Shown here piece after piece: positions 8,096 through 20,213 of a stretch of 58,550 bases of DNA. A program made the translations under genes and the position numbers. Within the stretch, counting starts at the first letter, position 1. Every line of letters starts with the position of its first letter. The stretch is from Photorhabdus sp. CRCIA-P01 (GTDB lineage: Bacteria > Pseudomonadota > Gammaproteobacteria > Enterobacterales > Enterobacteriaceae): the NCBI RefSeq assembly GCF_003545805.1, contig NZ_NMQR01000025.1, positions 11,657 through 70,206 of the forward strand, written 5' to 3'. The notes beneath the pieces are model-generated. The model did not search any database. It saw only the letters and a list, made by a program, of their open reading frames with translations, and was not told the origin of the DNA.

Positions 8096-8590
8096 ATGTA
8101 CGAGCGAGTATGTGTAATAAATGGATGGGCTCTTTTTGCTCATCCGTGCTTTATAGAACAATTAAAACAAGCAATAGATAAGGTAGAACAACTTCAACAG
8201 AAATATCCAAACGACTACCTGAAAAAAAATGATACAAAACGCTTGGCTGCAATCATAAAACTGGTTACTGAAATTATTCCCAGTAACCCTGCTAATATAG
8301 CCTTTCGTTTGGGTGACACATTAGGTGGAAAAAGAAAACACTGGTTCAGGGCAAAATTTTTCCAACAATACCGTCTTTTTTTCCGTTTTCATGCCGAGAG
8401 TAAAATTATTATCTTTGGCTGGGTGAATGATGAGAGCACAAAAAGGGCATATGGCGATAAGCATGATGTTTACAAAGTATTTGGTGAAATGCTTAATGCG
8501 GGACACCCGCCAGATGACTGGAGTTCTCTTTTAAAAGAATCTACTGATTCACCACACTTAACTAAACTTATTAATGAACATCAGCCATAG
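8096..8590 (+). CDS. yhaV: YhaV ribosome-dependent mRNA interferase toxin
   Basis: This 164-aa protein (E. coli YhaV is 154 aa) belongs to the RelE superfamily. Family segments include INGWALFAHPCF at the N-terminus, GDTLGGKRKHWFRAKFFQQYRLFFRF in the middle, and IIFGWVNDESTKRAYGDKHDVYKVF, with the basic and aromatic residues linked to RNA cleavage. It is known to cut mRNA and rRNA and is neutralised by PrlF. The start lies six bases behind the prlF stop with a weak ribosome binding site, so its translation is probably coupled and lower than that of prlF. No coding damage is seen. Confidence 0.93.
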   Translation: MYERVCVINGWALFAHPCFIEQLKQAIDKVEQLQQKYPNDYLKKNDTKRLAAIIKLVTEIIPSNPANIAFRLGDTLGGKRKHWFRAKFFQQYRLFFRFHAESKIIIFGWVNDESTKRAYGDKHDVYKVFGEMLNAGHPPDDWSSLLKESTDSPHLTKLINEHQP

Positions 8591-8676
8591 TTTCTCCCAA
8601 TAAGGGATAAAGCCAAGCCATGCTTAAGCTTTTACTGTAAACTGACTTTATATATACAGATGCAATAAATTTATCT

Positions 8677-8803
8677 TATACCTAATAGATTTCGAGTTGC
8701 AGCGCGGCGGCAAGTGAATGAATCCCCAGGAGCATAGATAACTATGTGACTGGGGTGAGTGAAAGCAGCCAACAAAGCAGCAGCTTGAAAGATGAAGGGT
8801 ATA
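8677..8803. repeat. ERIC element, copy 1
   Basis: A 127-bp imperfect palindrome bounded by TATACC and GGTATA. It contains GTGACTGGGGTGAG and AATCCCCAGGAGCAT, the two conserved ERIC blocks. It is the inverted, nearly identical partner of 25522-25648, with about three differences. It lies between yhaV and yghB. Confidence 0.93.
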
Positions 8804-8823
8804 TAACAGTCACAGGATAAGCA

Positions 8824-9495
8824 ATGGAAGTACTAAACGGGATCATGCAAGCATTATGGCAGCATGACTTTTCTAAACTTGCCAACCCCGATGTTCTCTG
8901 GATTATCTATGGCATTCTATTCGTGACACTGGTTCTGGAAAATGGCTTATTACCTGCCGCTTTTCTACCCGGGGATACTCTGTTAATCCTTGCCGGTGCA
9001 TTAATTGCCAAGGGAGTCATGAGTTTTATTCCAACCGTTTTTATACTAACCGCGGCGGCAAGTATCGGTTGCTGGCTCGGCTATCTTCAAGGGTTATGGC
9101 TTGGTGATACCAAACGAGTTAAGGATTGGCTGGCACAACTTCCTATTCAGTATCGCCAACGAGCTAACGAGCTGTTTTTCAAACATGGTTTGGCCGCTTT
9201 ACTGATTGGCCGTTTTTTGGCTTTTGTCCGCACTCTGTTACCAACATTGGCGGGTATATCCGGCCTTGACAGTAAACGCTTTCAAGTTTTTAACTGGTTG
9301 AGTGGCCTGCTATGGGTTGTCATCGTGGTCGGTTTTGGTTATCTCCTCAATCAGATCCCGTTTATTAAAAATCACCAAGATCTGGTGATGAATATTTTGA
9401 TCATTTTACCCATAGTGGTGTTGTTAAGTGGTTTAAGCGCCTCTCTATTAATGTACTGGCGCCACAAGAAAATCTCGGCGGCAAAACGTAAATAA
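8824..9495 (+). CDS. yghB: YghB, DedA-family membrane protein
   Basis: This 223-aa inner-membrane protein has the DedA pattern. The conserved [18 protein letters not shown] lies in the first third and [19 protein letters not shown] in the middle (the R...R-G type motif). Several membrane helices follow, with a basic C-terminus (KKISAAKRK). In E. coli, YghB acts with YqjA in cell division, membrane potential and drug/alkali tolerance, and family members recycle or flip undecaprenyl phosphate and other lipids. The position after metC agrees with E. coli. The short spacing to the ERIC element leaves little room for a promoter, so transcription may read through or start within the repeat. Confidence 0.93.
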   Translation: MEVLNGIMQALWQHDFSKLANPDVLWIIYGILFVTLVLENGLLPAAFLPGDTLLILAGALIAKGVMSFIPTVFILTAAASIGCWLGYLQGLWLGDTKRVKDWLAQLPIQYRQRANELFFKHGLAALLIGRFLAFVRTLLPTLAGISGLDSKRFQVFNWLSGLLWVVIVVGFGYLLNQIPFIKNHQDLVMNILIILPIVVLLSGLSASLLMYWRHKKISAAKRK

Positions 9496-9631
9496 AAGTC
9501 ATTATGGTTTACAAGCAGCAACAGGATTTTTATCCTTAACTTAATGTACCAGTATTATATGAACCAAGGCTCAGCCACTAAGTGATATTCTTGGTATTGA
9601 TGCGTCACCAATCCGGTTAATTCATGTATTT

Positions 9632-9658
9632 AGCCATGTATTGACATAATACATGGCT
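9632..9658. promoter_or_regulatory. Strong inverted repeat upstream of dkgA
   Basis: Eleven-base arms (AGCCATGTATT / AATACATGGCT) flank a five-base centre between yghB and dkgA. There is no T-run on either side, so it looks more like a regulator site than a terminator. E. coli dkgA is controlled by YqhC; whether this site serves that role is unknown. Confidence 0.35.
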
Positions 9659-9768
9659 TAGATCACGCCAATTGTATTACTTTCTTCAATTACGCTTAAT
9701 ATCAACTTAATATCAATCGCCATAATTTCAACTGATATTTTAAGTCTATCTTTTTATAGGAGTTAGTA

Positions 9769-10647
9769 ATGGATAATCAACCTATTATCAGACTTGCTGA
9801 TGGGAATCACATGCCACAATTGGGGCTTGGATCATGGGCCGCAGATGACCAACAGATAGCAGAAACAATCCATGCCGCACTGGGTATCGGTTATCGGGCA
9901 ATTGATACCGCCGCTATCTACAACAATGAGAAAGGCGTGGGCAAGGCGTTACAAGAAACAGATATCCCCCGTGCAGATATTTTTATTACAACCAAATTGT
10001 GGAATGACAGACACCTTGATGCCCGCGCTGCCTTGGCTGAAAGTCTAGAGAAGTTGCAACTGGATTATGTTGATCTTTACCTCATTCACTGGCCTGCACC
10101 ACCGCAAGATCAATACGTTGGTACTTGGCAACAATTGATTGAATTGCAGAAAGAGGGGCTTATTCGCAGTATCGGTGTTTCTAATTTCCAACCTGAACAT
10201 ATCCAGCGACTGATCAATGAAACCGGTGTTCATCCCGTCATTAACCAGATTGAGTTGCACCCGCTGTTACAGCAACGTCAGCTTCATGCCTGGAATGCCA
10301 CACATAATATCGTTACTGAATCCTGGAGTCCGCTGGCACAAGGCGGTGAAAACGTATTTGATAATCAACTGGTTCAACATCTGGCACAAAAGTATGGCAA
10401 AACACCCGCGCAGGTTGTTATCCGCTGGCACATTGATAACGGCATGATTGTGATCCCAAAATCAACCACGTTATCGAGAATTAAAGAGAACTTTGATGTG
10501 TTCGACTTCAAATTAGAAAAAGAAGATTTGACCGCGATGACTACGCTAGATATCGGTAAACGTCTGGGACCAACCCCTGAAACATTCGTTGATTTCAGTG
10601 AATTCATTCAGCTTCTTGATCAAAATAACGCTAATAATCAGTGCTGA
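9769..10647 (+). CDS. dkgA: 2,5-diketo-D-gluconate reductase A (aldo-keto reductase)
   Basis: This 292-aa aldo-keto reductase reduces methylglyoxal, keto-esters and 2,5-diketogluconate with NADPH. The TIM-barrel catalytic set is visible: Asp46 and Tyr51 in DTAAIYNN, Lys76 in TTKLWND and His107 in LIHWPAP. The coenzyme segment IPKSTTLSRIKENFDVFDF lies near the C-terminus. A GGAG site precedes the ATG. Its place after yghB matches E. coli, except that yqhC and yqhD, which lie between them there, are absent. About 17 residues longer than E. coli DkgA at the C-terminus. Assignment to dkgA rather than dkgB rests on synteny. Confidence 0.9.
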   Translation: MDNQPIIRLADGNHMPQLGLGSWAADDQQIAETIHAALGIGYRAIDTAAIYNNEKGVGKALQETDIPRADIFITTKLWNDRHLDARAALAESLEKLQLDYVDLYLIHWPAPPQDQYVGTWQQLIELQKEGLIRSIGVSNFQPEHIQRLINETGVHPVINQIELHPLLQQRQLHAWNATHNIVTESWSPLAQGGENVFDNQLVQHLAQKYGKTPAQVVIRWHIDNGMIVIPKSTTLSRIKENFDVFDFKLEKEDLTAMTTLDIGKRLGPTPETFVDFSEFIQLLDQNNANNQC

Positions 10648-10715
10648 AAAACGGCTGATAAAATTGATAGGGTGAAATTGATAGGGTAATAGCGGGCAAA
10701 GCCGAGTTAAAACGT

Positions 10716-10735
10716 GCGCGGCATCAACGCCGCGC
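10716..10735. terminator. GC-rich hairpin between dkgA and ftsP
   Basis: Perfect seven-base stem GCGCGGC / GCCGCGC with a six-base loop lies between two convergent genes. On the plus strand it is followed by CCTGATTTTG, a weak T-rich tail. It may end dkgA, or both genes. Confidence 0.5.
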
Positions 10736-10794
10736 CCTGATTTTGCTCAACTATTTTCATGGTTCTACCGATTATCACTCACCTGGGCTCGCAT

Positions 10795-12216
10795 TTATTG
10801 ATTGGCCGGTATAGTCACTAACTGCCCAACAGAGCCGCGATCGGCCATTTCCAGAATCTGGCTGTAATACAGGAATGGGAAGTGTTCATAAGATGGCTGG
10901 TTCATGTAAACCAGTAATTCCACTCGCCCATCAACCCAAACAGTATCCTTCCAACCATAATCTTGCGGTTGAGGTGCCTCACCGTTGTGGTTAATCACCT
11001 TAAACTGTACACCTTCAATATGGAATGGTTGTGGAGCAGAGGCATTTACGATCCAACGCTCCCACGTTCCTTGCTGGCTAGTAATATCCACCCGATTCAT
11101 ATCCCATAACGCACCGTTTATTCCAGGCGTATTGTCATCAAGATAAATTTCCCGGTTACGGATTACATTGGACACTGGCGTAATATCATCAACCAGACGA
11201 GATGGGAGATTATCTGTCACCAAAGATAATAAACCGGTTGCTTTAATGGTCAGAACAGTGCTGGAAATCAACACCGTGGATGGTTCAAACAACCCACGTA
11301 ACTTATCAAGTACCCCGGCTGATTCACCGGCGGTAACAACTACTTCATCCTCTTTGGACATATCAATTAATACCTCACGCCGTTCTCCTGGCGCAAGGGA
11401 GAGTTGCTGAACAGCTATCGGCGCAGGTAACAGCCCCAAATCAGCGCCTATCATATAGAAAGGACGGCCATCACCGATCTGTAACTGATATCGACGGGCA
11501 TTGGATGCATTGAGTAAACGTAAACGGATCCAGCCACGAGATACCTCAATAAAAGGATTCTGTACGCCATTAACTAACAGAGTATTACCGATAAATCCAC
11601 TATCAGAGGCCGACTGATACTCAGGAACCCCAAAGTTATCCAACCGTTTATCTTGAAGAATAACCGGGAAATCATTAACACCATAGTGTTTCGGCAACGG
11701 CAAATGGCGGCTGGTTTCATCTTCCACCAACCACATGCCAGCCAACCCCTTATAAACATGTGGTGCCATCCGATTAGGTGTATTGGCATGATACCAGCAA
11801 GTTGCCGCCTGCTGACGAATAGGCAACACTGGCGACCAGTCAGACCCCGGAGAAATCTGACGGGCAACCCCACCGGTCAACGTACCCGGTAATTGTAATC
11901 CGCTGACAGTCATCGAAACCGGTTCAGCTAACCGATTACTGTATATCAGTTTGACATCATCGTTTTTATGAACCCGTACAGTCGGACCAAGGTATTGGCC
12001 ATTAATTCCCCATACACTGGTTTTATATTGTCCATCAAAAGTCCAATGCGCTTTTTGTAAAGTCAGAAATAGCGGCTGCCCACCACGGGATTCCAATAAA
12101 GGGGGAACCGGCAAAGCAGTCTGCTGATTTTTGCTGGCCCGAACCAATAGAGGAGCGGCTCCGATACACATCGCCAAGCCTGATACCTGAATAAATTGGC
12201 GCCGACTAAATGACAT
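10795..12216 (-). CDS. ftsP: FtsP (SufI), Tat-exported cell division protein
   Basis: This 473-aa periplasmic protein has a multicopper-oxidase fold without the copper ligands. The N-terminus SRRQFIQVSGLAMCIGAAPL is a twin-arginine signal, and SufI is a model Tat substrate. Three cupredoxin-like domains follow; WYHANTPNRMAPHVYKGLAGMW and FHIEGVQFKVINHNGEAP mark former copper regions. In E. coli, FtsP stabilises the divisome during stress. It lies downstream of plsC on the same strand, as in E. coli, but with a 390-bp gap that holds a terminator. It therefore probably has its own promoter. Length is as expected (470 aa). Confidence 0.95.
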   Translation of the reverse strand: MSFSRRQFIQVSGLAMCIGAAPLLVRASKNQQTALPVPPLLESRGGQPLFLTLQKAHWTFDGQYKTSVWGINGQYLGPTVRVHKNDDVKLIYSNRLAEPVSMTVSGLQLPGTLTGGVARQISPGSDWSPVLPIRQQAATCWYHANTPNRMAPHVYKGLAGMWLVEDETSRHLPLPKHYGVNDFPVILQDKRLDNFGVPEYQSASDSGFIGNTLLVNGVQNPFIEVSRGWIRLRLLNASNARRYQLQIGDGRPFYMIGADLGLLPAPIAVQQLSLAPGERREVLIDMSKEDEVVVTAGESAGVLDKLRGLFEPSTVLISSTVLTIKATGLLSLVTDNLPSRLVDDITPVSNVIRNREIYLDDNTPGINGALWDMNRVDITSQQGTWERWIVNASAPQPFHIEGVQFKVINHNGEAPQPQDYGWKDTVWVDGRVELLVYMNQPSYEHFPFLYYSQILEMADRGSVGQLVTIPANQ

Positions 12217-12606
12217 ATTTTCTCCGCGACAAACCTAATTAAATTCCGGGTTTATATGCCTCAAAAATAGTTGAGACACTGCAATCATTCACCCCGGCAG
12301 CGAATAACTCATTATTGAAGTTATTAAAGCTTATTATCCTTTTGATTGCGCTTAACAAAAACATTATTTATCAAGCGCTCATCATAACGCGAATATGAAG
12401 GGAATTAAACTATCTGAATGCATTACACGAATCTCTCCCTGTCAGTGATCAGTACATGTCATTTCCGACTAATAATAAATTGTGGTCATGGACAACGAAC
12501 AAAAATCCTCACATATACTAAATATGTGAGGATTAAAGTACGCTTAAAAGCTATCGCCTTTGTCAGTCCCACACTTTATTATGAAAGAGTGGTCAAAAAT
12601 AACCTA
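12217..12606. other. Intergenic region ftsP-plsC
   Basis: Apart from the strong hairpin at 12504-12534, nothing gene-like was found. The AT-rich stretch near 12300-12400 probably holds the ftsP promoter. Confidence 0.5.
12504..12534 (-). terminator. Rho-independent terminator after plsC
   Basis: Twelve-base perfect stem (AATCCTCACATA / TATGTGAGGATT) with a seven-base loop, followed on the minus strand by TTTTGTTCG. It lies 72 bp beyond the plsC stop. Confidence 0.75.
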
Positions 12607-13350
12607 TTATGAGTACTTGCCCTGCTTCTCCATTGCGGCCAATTCCTCATCCAACGCTGCTATTTTAGCTTTCATCACTTTATGACAATATTCTGCCAGC
12701 TCACGCACCTGCTCTTTGGTATATCCAGAAGTATCAATGGGGGGCAACATTTCAACAATGACGGAACCATTATTCCAGCGATTCAGCTTAATATTGCCAT
12801 TAGTGATGGAAGAAACGCAGACCGGGACAATCGGCACTCCCGCCGAGATCGCAGCATGGAAAGCGCCGGTTTTAAACGGCAACAAACCACGACCACGACT
12901 ACGTGTCCCTTCCGGAAACATCCAAACAGAAAGACGACGATTTTTAATCTGCTCCACAACCTGGGTAATCGTCCCATGTGCTTTAGCGCGGTTAGCGCGA
13001 TCAATCAGAATATTGCCAGCCAACCAATAAAGCTGACCAAAAAATGGGATCAGCACCAAAGTTTTTTTACCTACCGTCACCGTGCCCGGCTGAACCGCAT
13101 TGGACATGGTTATCATGTCATAGTTGTTTTGGTGGTTACCAATGTAGATACTCGGACCATAATGCCTGGCTTCAGCAGGAATACGTTCAATAATTTTGAC
13201 ACCAAATATTTTCGACAACCGGCCAAACATATTACCAAACACCATAACATGGTCAGGGTGACGTGGTCTGAATAAACAGTAAATAGCACCAGAGACACAC
13301 ACTACAATCGAAAACAGAATAACAATAATGCCGCGAATAATTGCTAACAT
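12607..13350 (-). CDS. plsC: 1-acyl-sn-glycerol-3-phosphate acyltransferase PlsC
   Basis: This 247-aa inner-membrane enzyme adds the second acyl chain to lysophosphatidic acid, giving phosphatidic acid for phospholipid synthesis. The catalytic HX4D motif is NHQNNYD and the acceptor-binding motif is FPEGTRSRG; GVPIVPVCVS is the third conserved block. An N-terminal hydrophobic helix (IIVILFSIVVCVSGAIYCLF) anchors it. It follows parC by 54 bp on the same strand, the order parC-plsC-ftsP known from E. coli. Length matches (245 aa). Confidence 0.97.
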   Translation of the reverse strand: MLAIIRGIIVILFSIVVCVSGAIYCLFRPRHPDHVMVFGNMFGRLSKIFGVKIIERIPAEARHYGPSIYIGNHQNNYDMITMSNAVQPGTVTVGKKTLVLIPFFGQLYWLAGNILIDRANRAKAHGTITQVVEQIKNRRLSVWMFPEGTRSRGRGLLPFKTGAFHAAISAGVPIVPVCVSSITNGNIKLNRWNNGSVIVEMLPPIDTSGYTKEQVRELAEYCHKVMKAKIAALDEELAAMEKQGKYS

Positions 13351-13404
13351 AGTCCCCTCTTATTTAACGGGCCCCTTTAGGCCCGTTAGGTATATTTAAT
13401 CCCA

Positions 13405-15663
13405 CTATTTAGTTACGCCAATAGCAGATGGTGTTTCAACCTGAACCCGTTCAATATGCTGCAACCCACGAGGCAGAGGTGTTCCCTTACGACCACGTTC
13501 TCCACGGAATTTCTGAAGATCTTCGGGACGCAACGTCAATTTACGTTTTCCAAAGTAAAGTGTAATAGACGATTGTGGCGATAGTATCAATAACCAACTC
13601 AACAGGTCATTTGCCGCGGTTGACTGAACAGAAATTATCTTATTCCCTTTCCCTTTTGAAAGTTGCGGCAAATCTGCAACCGGGAACATTAACATCCGGC
13701 CTGCGCTGGTCATTGCCAGTAACATATCATCCTGCGGGTTATTAATTTCCAGCGGCGTCATGACGCAAGCATTTTCCGGCAATGTAATCAGTGCTTTACC
13801 CGCTCGGTTTTTAGCAACCAAATCACTAAAATTACAGATAAAGCCATAACCGGCATCAGAAACCATCAGAAACTTCTGTTCATCCGGCGCCATCAGTACA
13901 TGTTCTACCGTTGCCCCGGCGGGTAAAGTCAATTTGCCCGTTAGTGGTTCCCCCTGCCCTCTGGCAGAAGGCAAATCCCGCGAATCAAGCGAGTAACTGC
14001 GACCTGTTGTATCAATAAAAACCACCGGCTGATTGCTCTTACCACGAGCCGCACCACGGAAGCTATCGCCTGCTTTGTAATTTAGCCCGGCCGGATCGAT
14101 ATCGTGGCCTTTCGCACTACGTACCCAACCCATCTCGGACAATACGATGGTCACCGGCTCACAAGGTGTGATGTCATGCTCACTCATCGCTTTGGCTTCA
14201 TCACGCTCTCTCATTGGAGAACGACGCTCATCACCATAAGTGGCCGCATCAGCCACGATCTCTTTCTTCAACAGCGTGTTCAGTTTGCGCTCAGAACCCA
14301 GAATCGCCTGTAACTTATCGCGCTCTTTTGCCAGCTCATTCTGCTCGCCACGGATTTTCACCTCTTCCAGTTTAGCTAAGTGGCGTAATTTCAGCTCAAG
14401 AATGGCTTCCGTTTGCGTCTCACTTAAACCAAAACGTGACATTAATACCGGTTTTGGCTCATCTTCACTACGGATAATGTGAATGACTTCATCAATATTG
14501 AGAAATGCGATCAGTAAGCCTTCCAGCACATGTAAGCGCTTAAGGACTTTTTCCAAACGATGGTTCAAACGCTTACGAACCGTTTCCCGGCGGAATACCA
14601 ACCATTCGGAGAGGATCTCAACCAGCCCTTTCACGGTCGGACGGTTATCCAATCCGATCATATTCAGGTTGACGCGATAACTCTTTTCCAAATCCGTGGT
14701 CGCAAACAGATGATTCATCACCTGCTCCAAATCAACCCGGTTTGTACGAGGGACAATAACCAGACGAGTGGGATTTTCATGATCAGATTCATCACGTAAG
14801 TCATCAACCATAGGCAGCTTTTTAGCCCGCATTTGGTTAGCGATCTGTTCCAATACTTTGGCACCAGAAACCTGATGTGGCAGCGCGGTGATCACCACAT
14901 TGCCATCTTCTTTTGACCAAACAGCTCGCATCCGTACCGAACCACGGCCACTTTTATAAATTTTACGGATATCTTCGTGCGACGTGATGATCTCCGCTTC
15001 GGTCGGATAATCAGGACCTTTAACATGTTCCATCAGATCATCAAGGGAACTCTGTGGCTTATCCAGCAGCATAACCAGTGCATTCGCCACTTCACGGGCG
15101 TTATGAGGCGGGATATCCGTCGCCATCCCCACCGCAATACCGGTGGTGCCATTCAGCAGAATATTTGGCAAACGCGCCGGCAACATTTTCGGTTCCTGCA
15201 ACGTGCCGTCAAAGTTCGGTACCCAGTCAACAGTGCCGTGACCTAATTCCGTCAGCAACAATTCTGCATATTTGGACAGACGGGATTCGGTATAACGCAT
15301 CGCGGCGAAAGATTTAGGATCATCCGGCGCCCCCCAGTTCCCTTGTCCATCCACCAGCGGATAACGGTAAGAGAATGGCTGTGCCATCAGCACCATAGCT
15401 TCATAACAGGCACCATCACCATGTGGATGGTATTTACCCAATACATCACCCACGGTACGGGCGGATTTCTTAAATTTAGCGGTATTGTTCAGCCCAAGTT
15501 CTGACATGGCATAAACAATACGGCGCTGAACCGGTTTCAAACCATCACCGATAAAAGGCAGCGCCCTGTCCATGATGACGTACATGGAGTAGTTCAAATA
15601 GGCGTTTTCAGTAAACGAGTGGAGCGGCAAACGCTCCACGCCATCGTGAGTTATCTCACTCAT
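13405..15663 (-). CDS. parC: Topoisomerase IV subunit A, ParC
   Basis: This 752-aa subunit cuts and rejoins DNA for decatenation of daughter chromosomes. The winged-helix and tower region is intact; the catalytic tyrosine lies in [16 protein letters not shown], and the C-terminal half holds the pinwheel repeats. Length equals E. coli ParC. The quinolone-determining segment reads [11 protein letters not shown]: Gly84 stands where E. coli has Ser80. This is the main ParC site for quinolone resistance changes. parE lies 43 bp upstream on the same strand, a common parEC order. Start [12 protein letters not shown] is four residues longer than E. coli. Confidence 0.97.
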   Translation of the reverse strand: MSEITHDGVERLPLHSFTENAYLNYSMYVIMDRALPFIGDGLKPVQRRIVYAMSELGLNNTAKFKKSARTVGDVLGKYHPHGDGACYEAMVLMAQPFSYRYPLVDGQGNWGAPDDPKSFAAMRYTESRLSKYAELLLTELGHGTVDWVPNFDGTLQEPKMLPARLPNILLNGTTGIAVGMATDIPPHNAREVANALVMLLDKPQSSLDDLMEHVKGPDYPTEAEIITSHEDIRKIYKSGRGSVRMRAVWSKEDGNVVITALPHQVSGAKVLEQIANQMRAKKLPMVDDLRDESDHENPTRLVIVPRTNRVDLEQVMNHLFATTDLEKSYRVNLNMIGLDNRPTVKGLVEILSEWLVFRRETVRKRLNHRLEKVLKRLHVLEGLLIAFLNIDEVIHIIRSEDEPKPVLMSRFGLSETQTEAILELKLRHLAKLEEVKIRGEQNELAKERDKLQAILGSERKLNTLLKKEIVADAATYGDERRSPMRERDEAKAMSEHDITPCEPVTIVLSEMGWVRSAKGHDIDPAGLNYKAGDSFRGAARGKSNQPVVFIDTTGRSYSLDSRDLPSARGQGEPLTGKLTLPAGATVEHVLMAPDEQKFLMVSDAGYGFICNFSDLVAKNRAGKALITLPENACVMTPLEINNPQDDMLLAMTSAGRMLMFPVADLPQLSKGKGNKIISVQSTAANDLLSWLLILSPQSSITLYFGKRKLTLRPEDLQKFRGERGRKGTPLPRGLQHIERVQVETPSAIGVTK

Positions 15664-15706
15664 TCATTAATTTCCTCAGAATCTTCTTTGACTATCCCTG
15701 TGGACG

Positions 15707-17629
<1,923 letters not shown>

Positions 17630-17674
17630 TTAAAAGGCTAATCAGTTTTGTATACTGGTGATAATACCAGTCGT

Positions 17675-18283
17675 TCAAACATTTTTGGCAAGTTTTTTCT
17701 CGCCATCACTAGAAAGCCCAAGAAAGTTGATGATTTGTGGGAAATAGTGTTCAAATCCGATAAAGGCATGATTACCACCAGATTCAATAGTTTGCTTACA
17801 TAATACCAGATAAGCCACCGCCTGGCGGTAATCCAGCACCTCATCTCCGGTTTGTTGCAATAACCAGATGAGATCCGGTGACTCCAGCGGTTCAATCCGC
17901 ATGCTTTTGAGATCATGAATATGGCGCGGTTCCAACGTATATCGTTGGTTAGTATAGGGGTTAATATTTTCCCCGAGATAATCCCGCAGTAATTCAAACG
18001 GACGCACAGCTGGATTGACAACCACAGCGGGCAAGCTGAAACATTGTGAAAGCCATATCGCCAAATAACCACCGAGAGAAGAACCAACGATACCCAAATC
18101 ATCCCCGGCATGCTCCATCACCAGATTTTCTAGCAGCTCGGCCACTTCTTCAGGATAAGGGGGTAACTGAGGCACCAGCATGTCAATTTCAGGATGATGC
18201 TGATGCAGCCACGCTTTTAAGGCATTGGCTTTTGCAGACTGCGGGGAACTATTAAAACCGTGCAAATAGAGTAACGTTGACAT
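17675..18283 (-). CDS. yqiA: YqiA esterase
   Basis: This 202-aa alpha/beta hydrolase begins [16 protein letters not shown], the family start. The nucleophile Ser69 is in GSSLGG, and the catalytic His is probably in [13 protein letters not shown] near the C-terminus. E. coli YqiA is 193 aa and cleaves short acyl esters and acyl-CoA; its role is not well known. The frame stays open for 38 more codons upstream, but the chosen start matches the family and has a GAGGGG stretch ahead of it. The gene lies between cpdA and parE as in E. coli. Confidence 0.92.
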   Translation of the reverse strand: MSTLLYLHGFNSSPQSAKANALKAWLHQHHPEIDMLVPQLPPYPEEVAELLENLVMEHAGDDLGIVGSSLGGYLAIWLSQCFSLPAVVVNPAVRPFELLRDYLGENINPYTNQRYTLEPRHIHDLKSMRIEPLESPDLIWLLQQTGDEVLDYRQAVAYLVLCKQTIESGGNHAFIGFEHYFPQIINFLGLSSDGEKKLAKNV

Positions 18284-18414
18284 CAGGCCGTGCCCCTCGA
18301 TTGTGCATAAATACCACCGGCCACTATGCTCCCGTGCGACACGCCACAGATGGTGAGGCTTAGCAAATCCAATAAGCAGAGAGTAACACAGCAACACAAG
18401 GAGACAAACACAAC

Positions 18415-19254
18415 CTAATATCCATCCGAATCTAAATCAGGGCAGAACTCATTACTTTCCAGTCTATAGACCTGAGTTGTCAAACTAAATTCGCCATTAT
18501 CGGCAACAGACAGTTCGAGATAACGCCATCCCGGAGCAACGGTATCAAGCATAAAATTGGTACAATGTGGTTTGAATTGCACACAGGTTGATGGTGTCGC
18601 CATCATACGGATGCCATTCCAATCTAGATCCATCTCCTGATGTATATGCCCACAAAGCATCGCCTTAACCCGTGAATAACCTCGCAAATATTGTGCCAGA
18701 ATATGTGAATTGCGCAAACTATGCTGATCCAGCCAGGTACAACCTGATGGTAATGGATGATGATGAAGCAGAATCACCGTGTAACGTTCAGGATGCCTAT
18801 CCAGGCACTTTTTCATCCATTCAAGCTGATATTCCGACAACTCCCCGTGAGGAACGCCCTGCACCTGACTATCAAGCATCAAAAGTTGCCAGGGCTTACC
18901 GACTAAAATCTGTTTCGACGGAGAAACGCCAGCCGCCGCCAAGGCATCCACCATCGCAGGCTGGTAATCATGATTACCGGGCAACCAGACACAAGGTGCC
19001 GGTAAACGGGCAATACCATCAGCAAAATGTTGATAAGCTTCCAGCGACTGATCCTGCGCCAAATCACCTGTCGCTACGATTAAATCAATATCAGCATTTT
19101 GCTTGAGGATGGCATCCAACACCGCTTGGTAACTGCGATAAGTATTGATACCCAATAAAGTATCTTCTTTGCCGGCAAAAAGATGCGTATCTGTTATTTG
19201 CAATATTTTGGCTGTGGTTCCCTCTACCACAGGCAGTTCAAACTGGCTTTCCAA
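18415..19254 (-). CDS. cpdA: 3',5'-cyclic AMP phosphodiesterase CpdA
   Basis: This 279-aa metallophosphoesterase hydrolyses cAMP to AMP and so tunes CRP-dependent control. The metal-binding residues appear in order: Asp22 and His24 in ITDTHLF, Asp in ATGDLAQD, Asn-His in LPGNHDY, a histidine in LLHHHPLP, and the pair in CGHIHQEMD. Length fits E. coli (275 aa). In E. coli, yqiB lies between nudF and cpdA; here only about 100 bp separate the two genes, so yqiB is missing. Confidence 0.96.
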   Translation of the reverse strand: MESQFELPVVEGTTAKILQITDTHLFAGKEDTLLGINTYRSYQAVLDAILKQNADIDLIVATGDLAQDQSLEAYQHFADGIARLPAPCVWLPGNHDYQPAMVDALAAAGVSPSKQILVGKPWQLLMLDSQVQGVPHGELSEYQLEWMKKCLDRHPERYTVILLHHHPLPSGCTWLDQHSLRNSHILAQYLRGYSRVKAMLCGHIHQEMDLDWNGIRMMATPSTCVQFKPHCTNFMLDTVAPGWRYLELSVADNGEFSLTTQVYRLESNEFCPDLDSDGY

Positions 19255-19353
19255 ATGGTTTCCTTGTCCTATAAGTCATTGGCGAGCATCATAACTCGTT
19301 TTAACGCAAGAGATCTGCTGACTGGCACACACTTCCCTTTTCTCGGTTAAAAA

Positions 19354-19995
19354 TTAGGAATTATCTGAATTCCATTCTTTTTTTAACTTTTCATGGTGTA
19401 ATGCCAGCCATTGTATCGCAATAACTGAAGCAGCATTATCAATAATTCCCTCTTCCGTCCAATGATAAGCTTGTTCACGACTGACTACATGCACCCGAAT
19501 ATCTTCATGTTCACCAGATAATCCATGAATACCAGTAGCTGTCGTGGCATCCACTTCCCCCACCATCACAGAGATACGTTCCGTTGTTCCTCCAGGGCTG
19601 GAGAGATAACTCAACACCGGTTTGCAACGTTTAACTTCGATTCCTGCCTCTTCCATTGTTTCGCGGCGCACCACCTGTTCCACATCTTCGCCCTCTTCAA
19701 TCATACCGGCAACAATTTCCAGTAACCACGGTGTTGCTTTCGTCTCTATTGCCGGAATACGTATCTGCTCTATCAAGACAACCTCATCACGACGTGGATC
19801 ATAAGGCAACAGTGCACCAGCATGGCCCCGTTCAAAAACTTCACGGCTAACCTCTTCACTCCAACCACCGGCAAACAGGCGATGACGGAAACGGTAATTT
19901 GTCAGTTTAAAGAATCCATTGTATAAATTTTTTTTCGTGATAATTTCTACATCCTGTTTACCTAACATAGCTGGCATTGACCACTTTTTATTCAT
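19354..19995 (-). CDS. nudF: ADP-ribose pyrophosphatase NudF
   Basis: This 213-aa Nudix hydrolase splits ADP-ribose and related sugar nucleotides to AMP and sugar phosphate. The Nudix box lies at about residues 97-119: GMIEEGEDVEQVV followed by RRETMEEAGIEV, with the REx2EE metal-binding core. VGEVDATTATGIHGLSGEHEDIRVHVVSREQAY near the end is characteristic of the NudF branch. It is divergent from tolC, as in E. coli. The start at 19995 gives an N-terminus comparable to E. coli. Nothing unusual was seen in the frame. Confidence 0.96.
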   Translation of the reverse strand: MNKKWSMPAMLGKQDVEIITKKNLYNGFFKLTNYRFRHRLFAGGWSEEVSREVFERGHAGALLPYDPRRDEVVLIEQIRIPAIETKATPWLLEIVAGMIEEGEDVEQVVRRETMEEAGIEVKRCKPVLSYLSSPGGTTERISVMVGEVDATTATGIHGLSGEHEDIRVHVVSREQAYHWTEEGIIDNAASVIAIQWLALHHEKLKKEWNSDNS

Positions 19996-20213
19996 AAAAT
20001 TTTCCTAAATAGTTCCTGACTTGCTAACCGCTAAGATGATATTAATCAAGCAGAGTTAAAAAATTCATCCTTTGGTGGTGTAAAGTTAAATTAAATTAAG
20101 GCAATATGGCACAAACAGCTATCTTTGGCTGATAGCATACTCTGCTAGAATCAGTGATATTTCGTTTTTCATCAAGGCAACTAAGCAAAATAGCTGCACA
20201 ACAAGGAATGCAA

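Noticed and set aside
8677-8803. Regulatory RNA or attachment site before yghB
   Set aside because: Length, ends and conserved blocks identify it as an ERIC element.
12682-13275. 197-codon plus-strand frame inside plsC
   Set aside because: It is a shadow of plsC with a composition that makes no plausible protein.
17638-18111. 157-codon minus-strand frame overlapping yqiA
   Set aside because: Frame-shifted shadow of yqiA; the yqiA frame carries the GSSLGG motif and family start.
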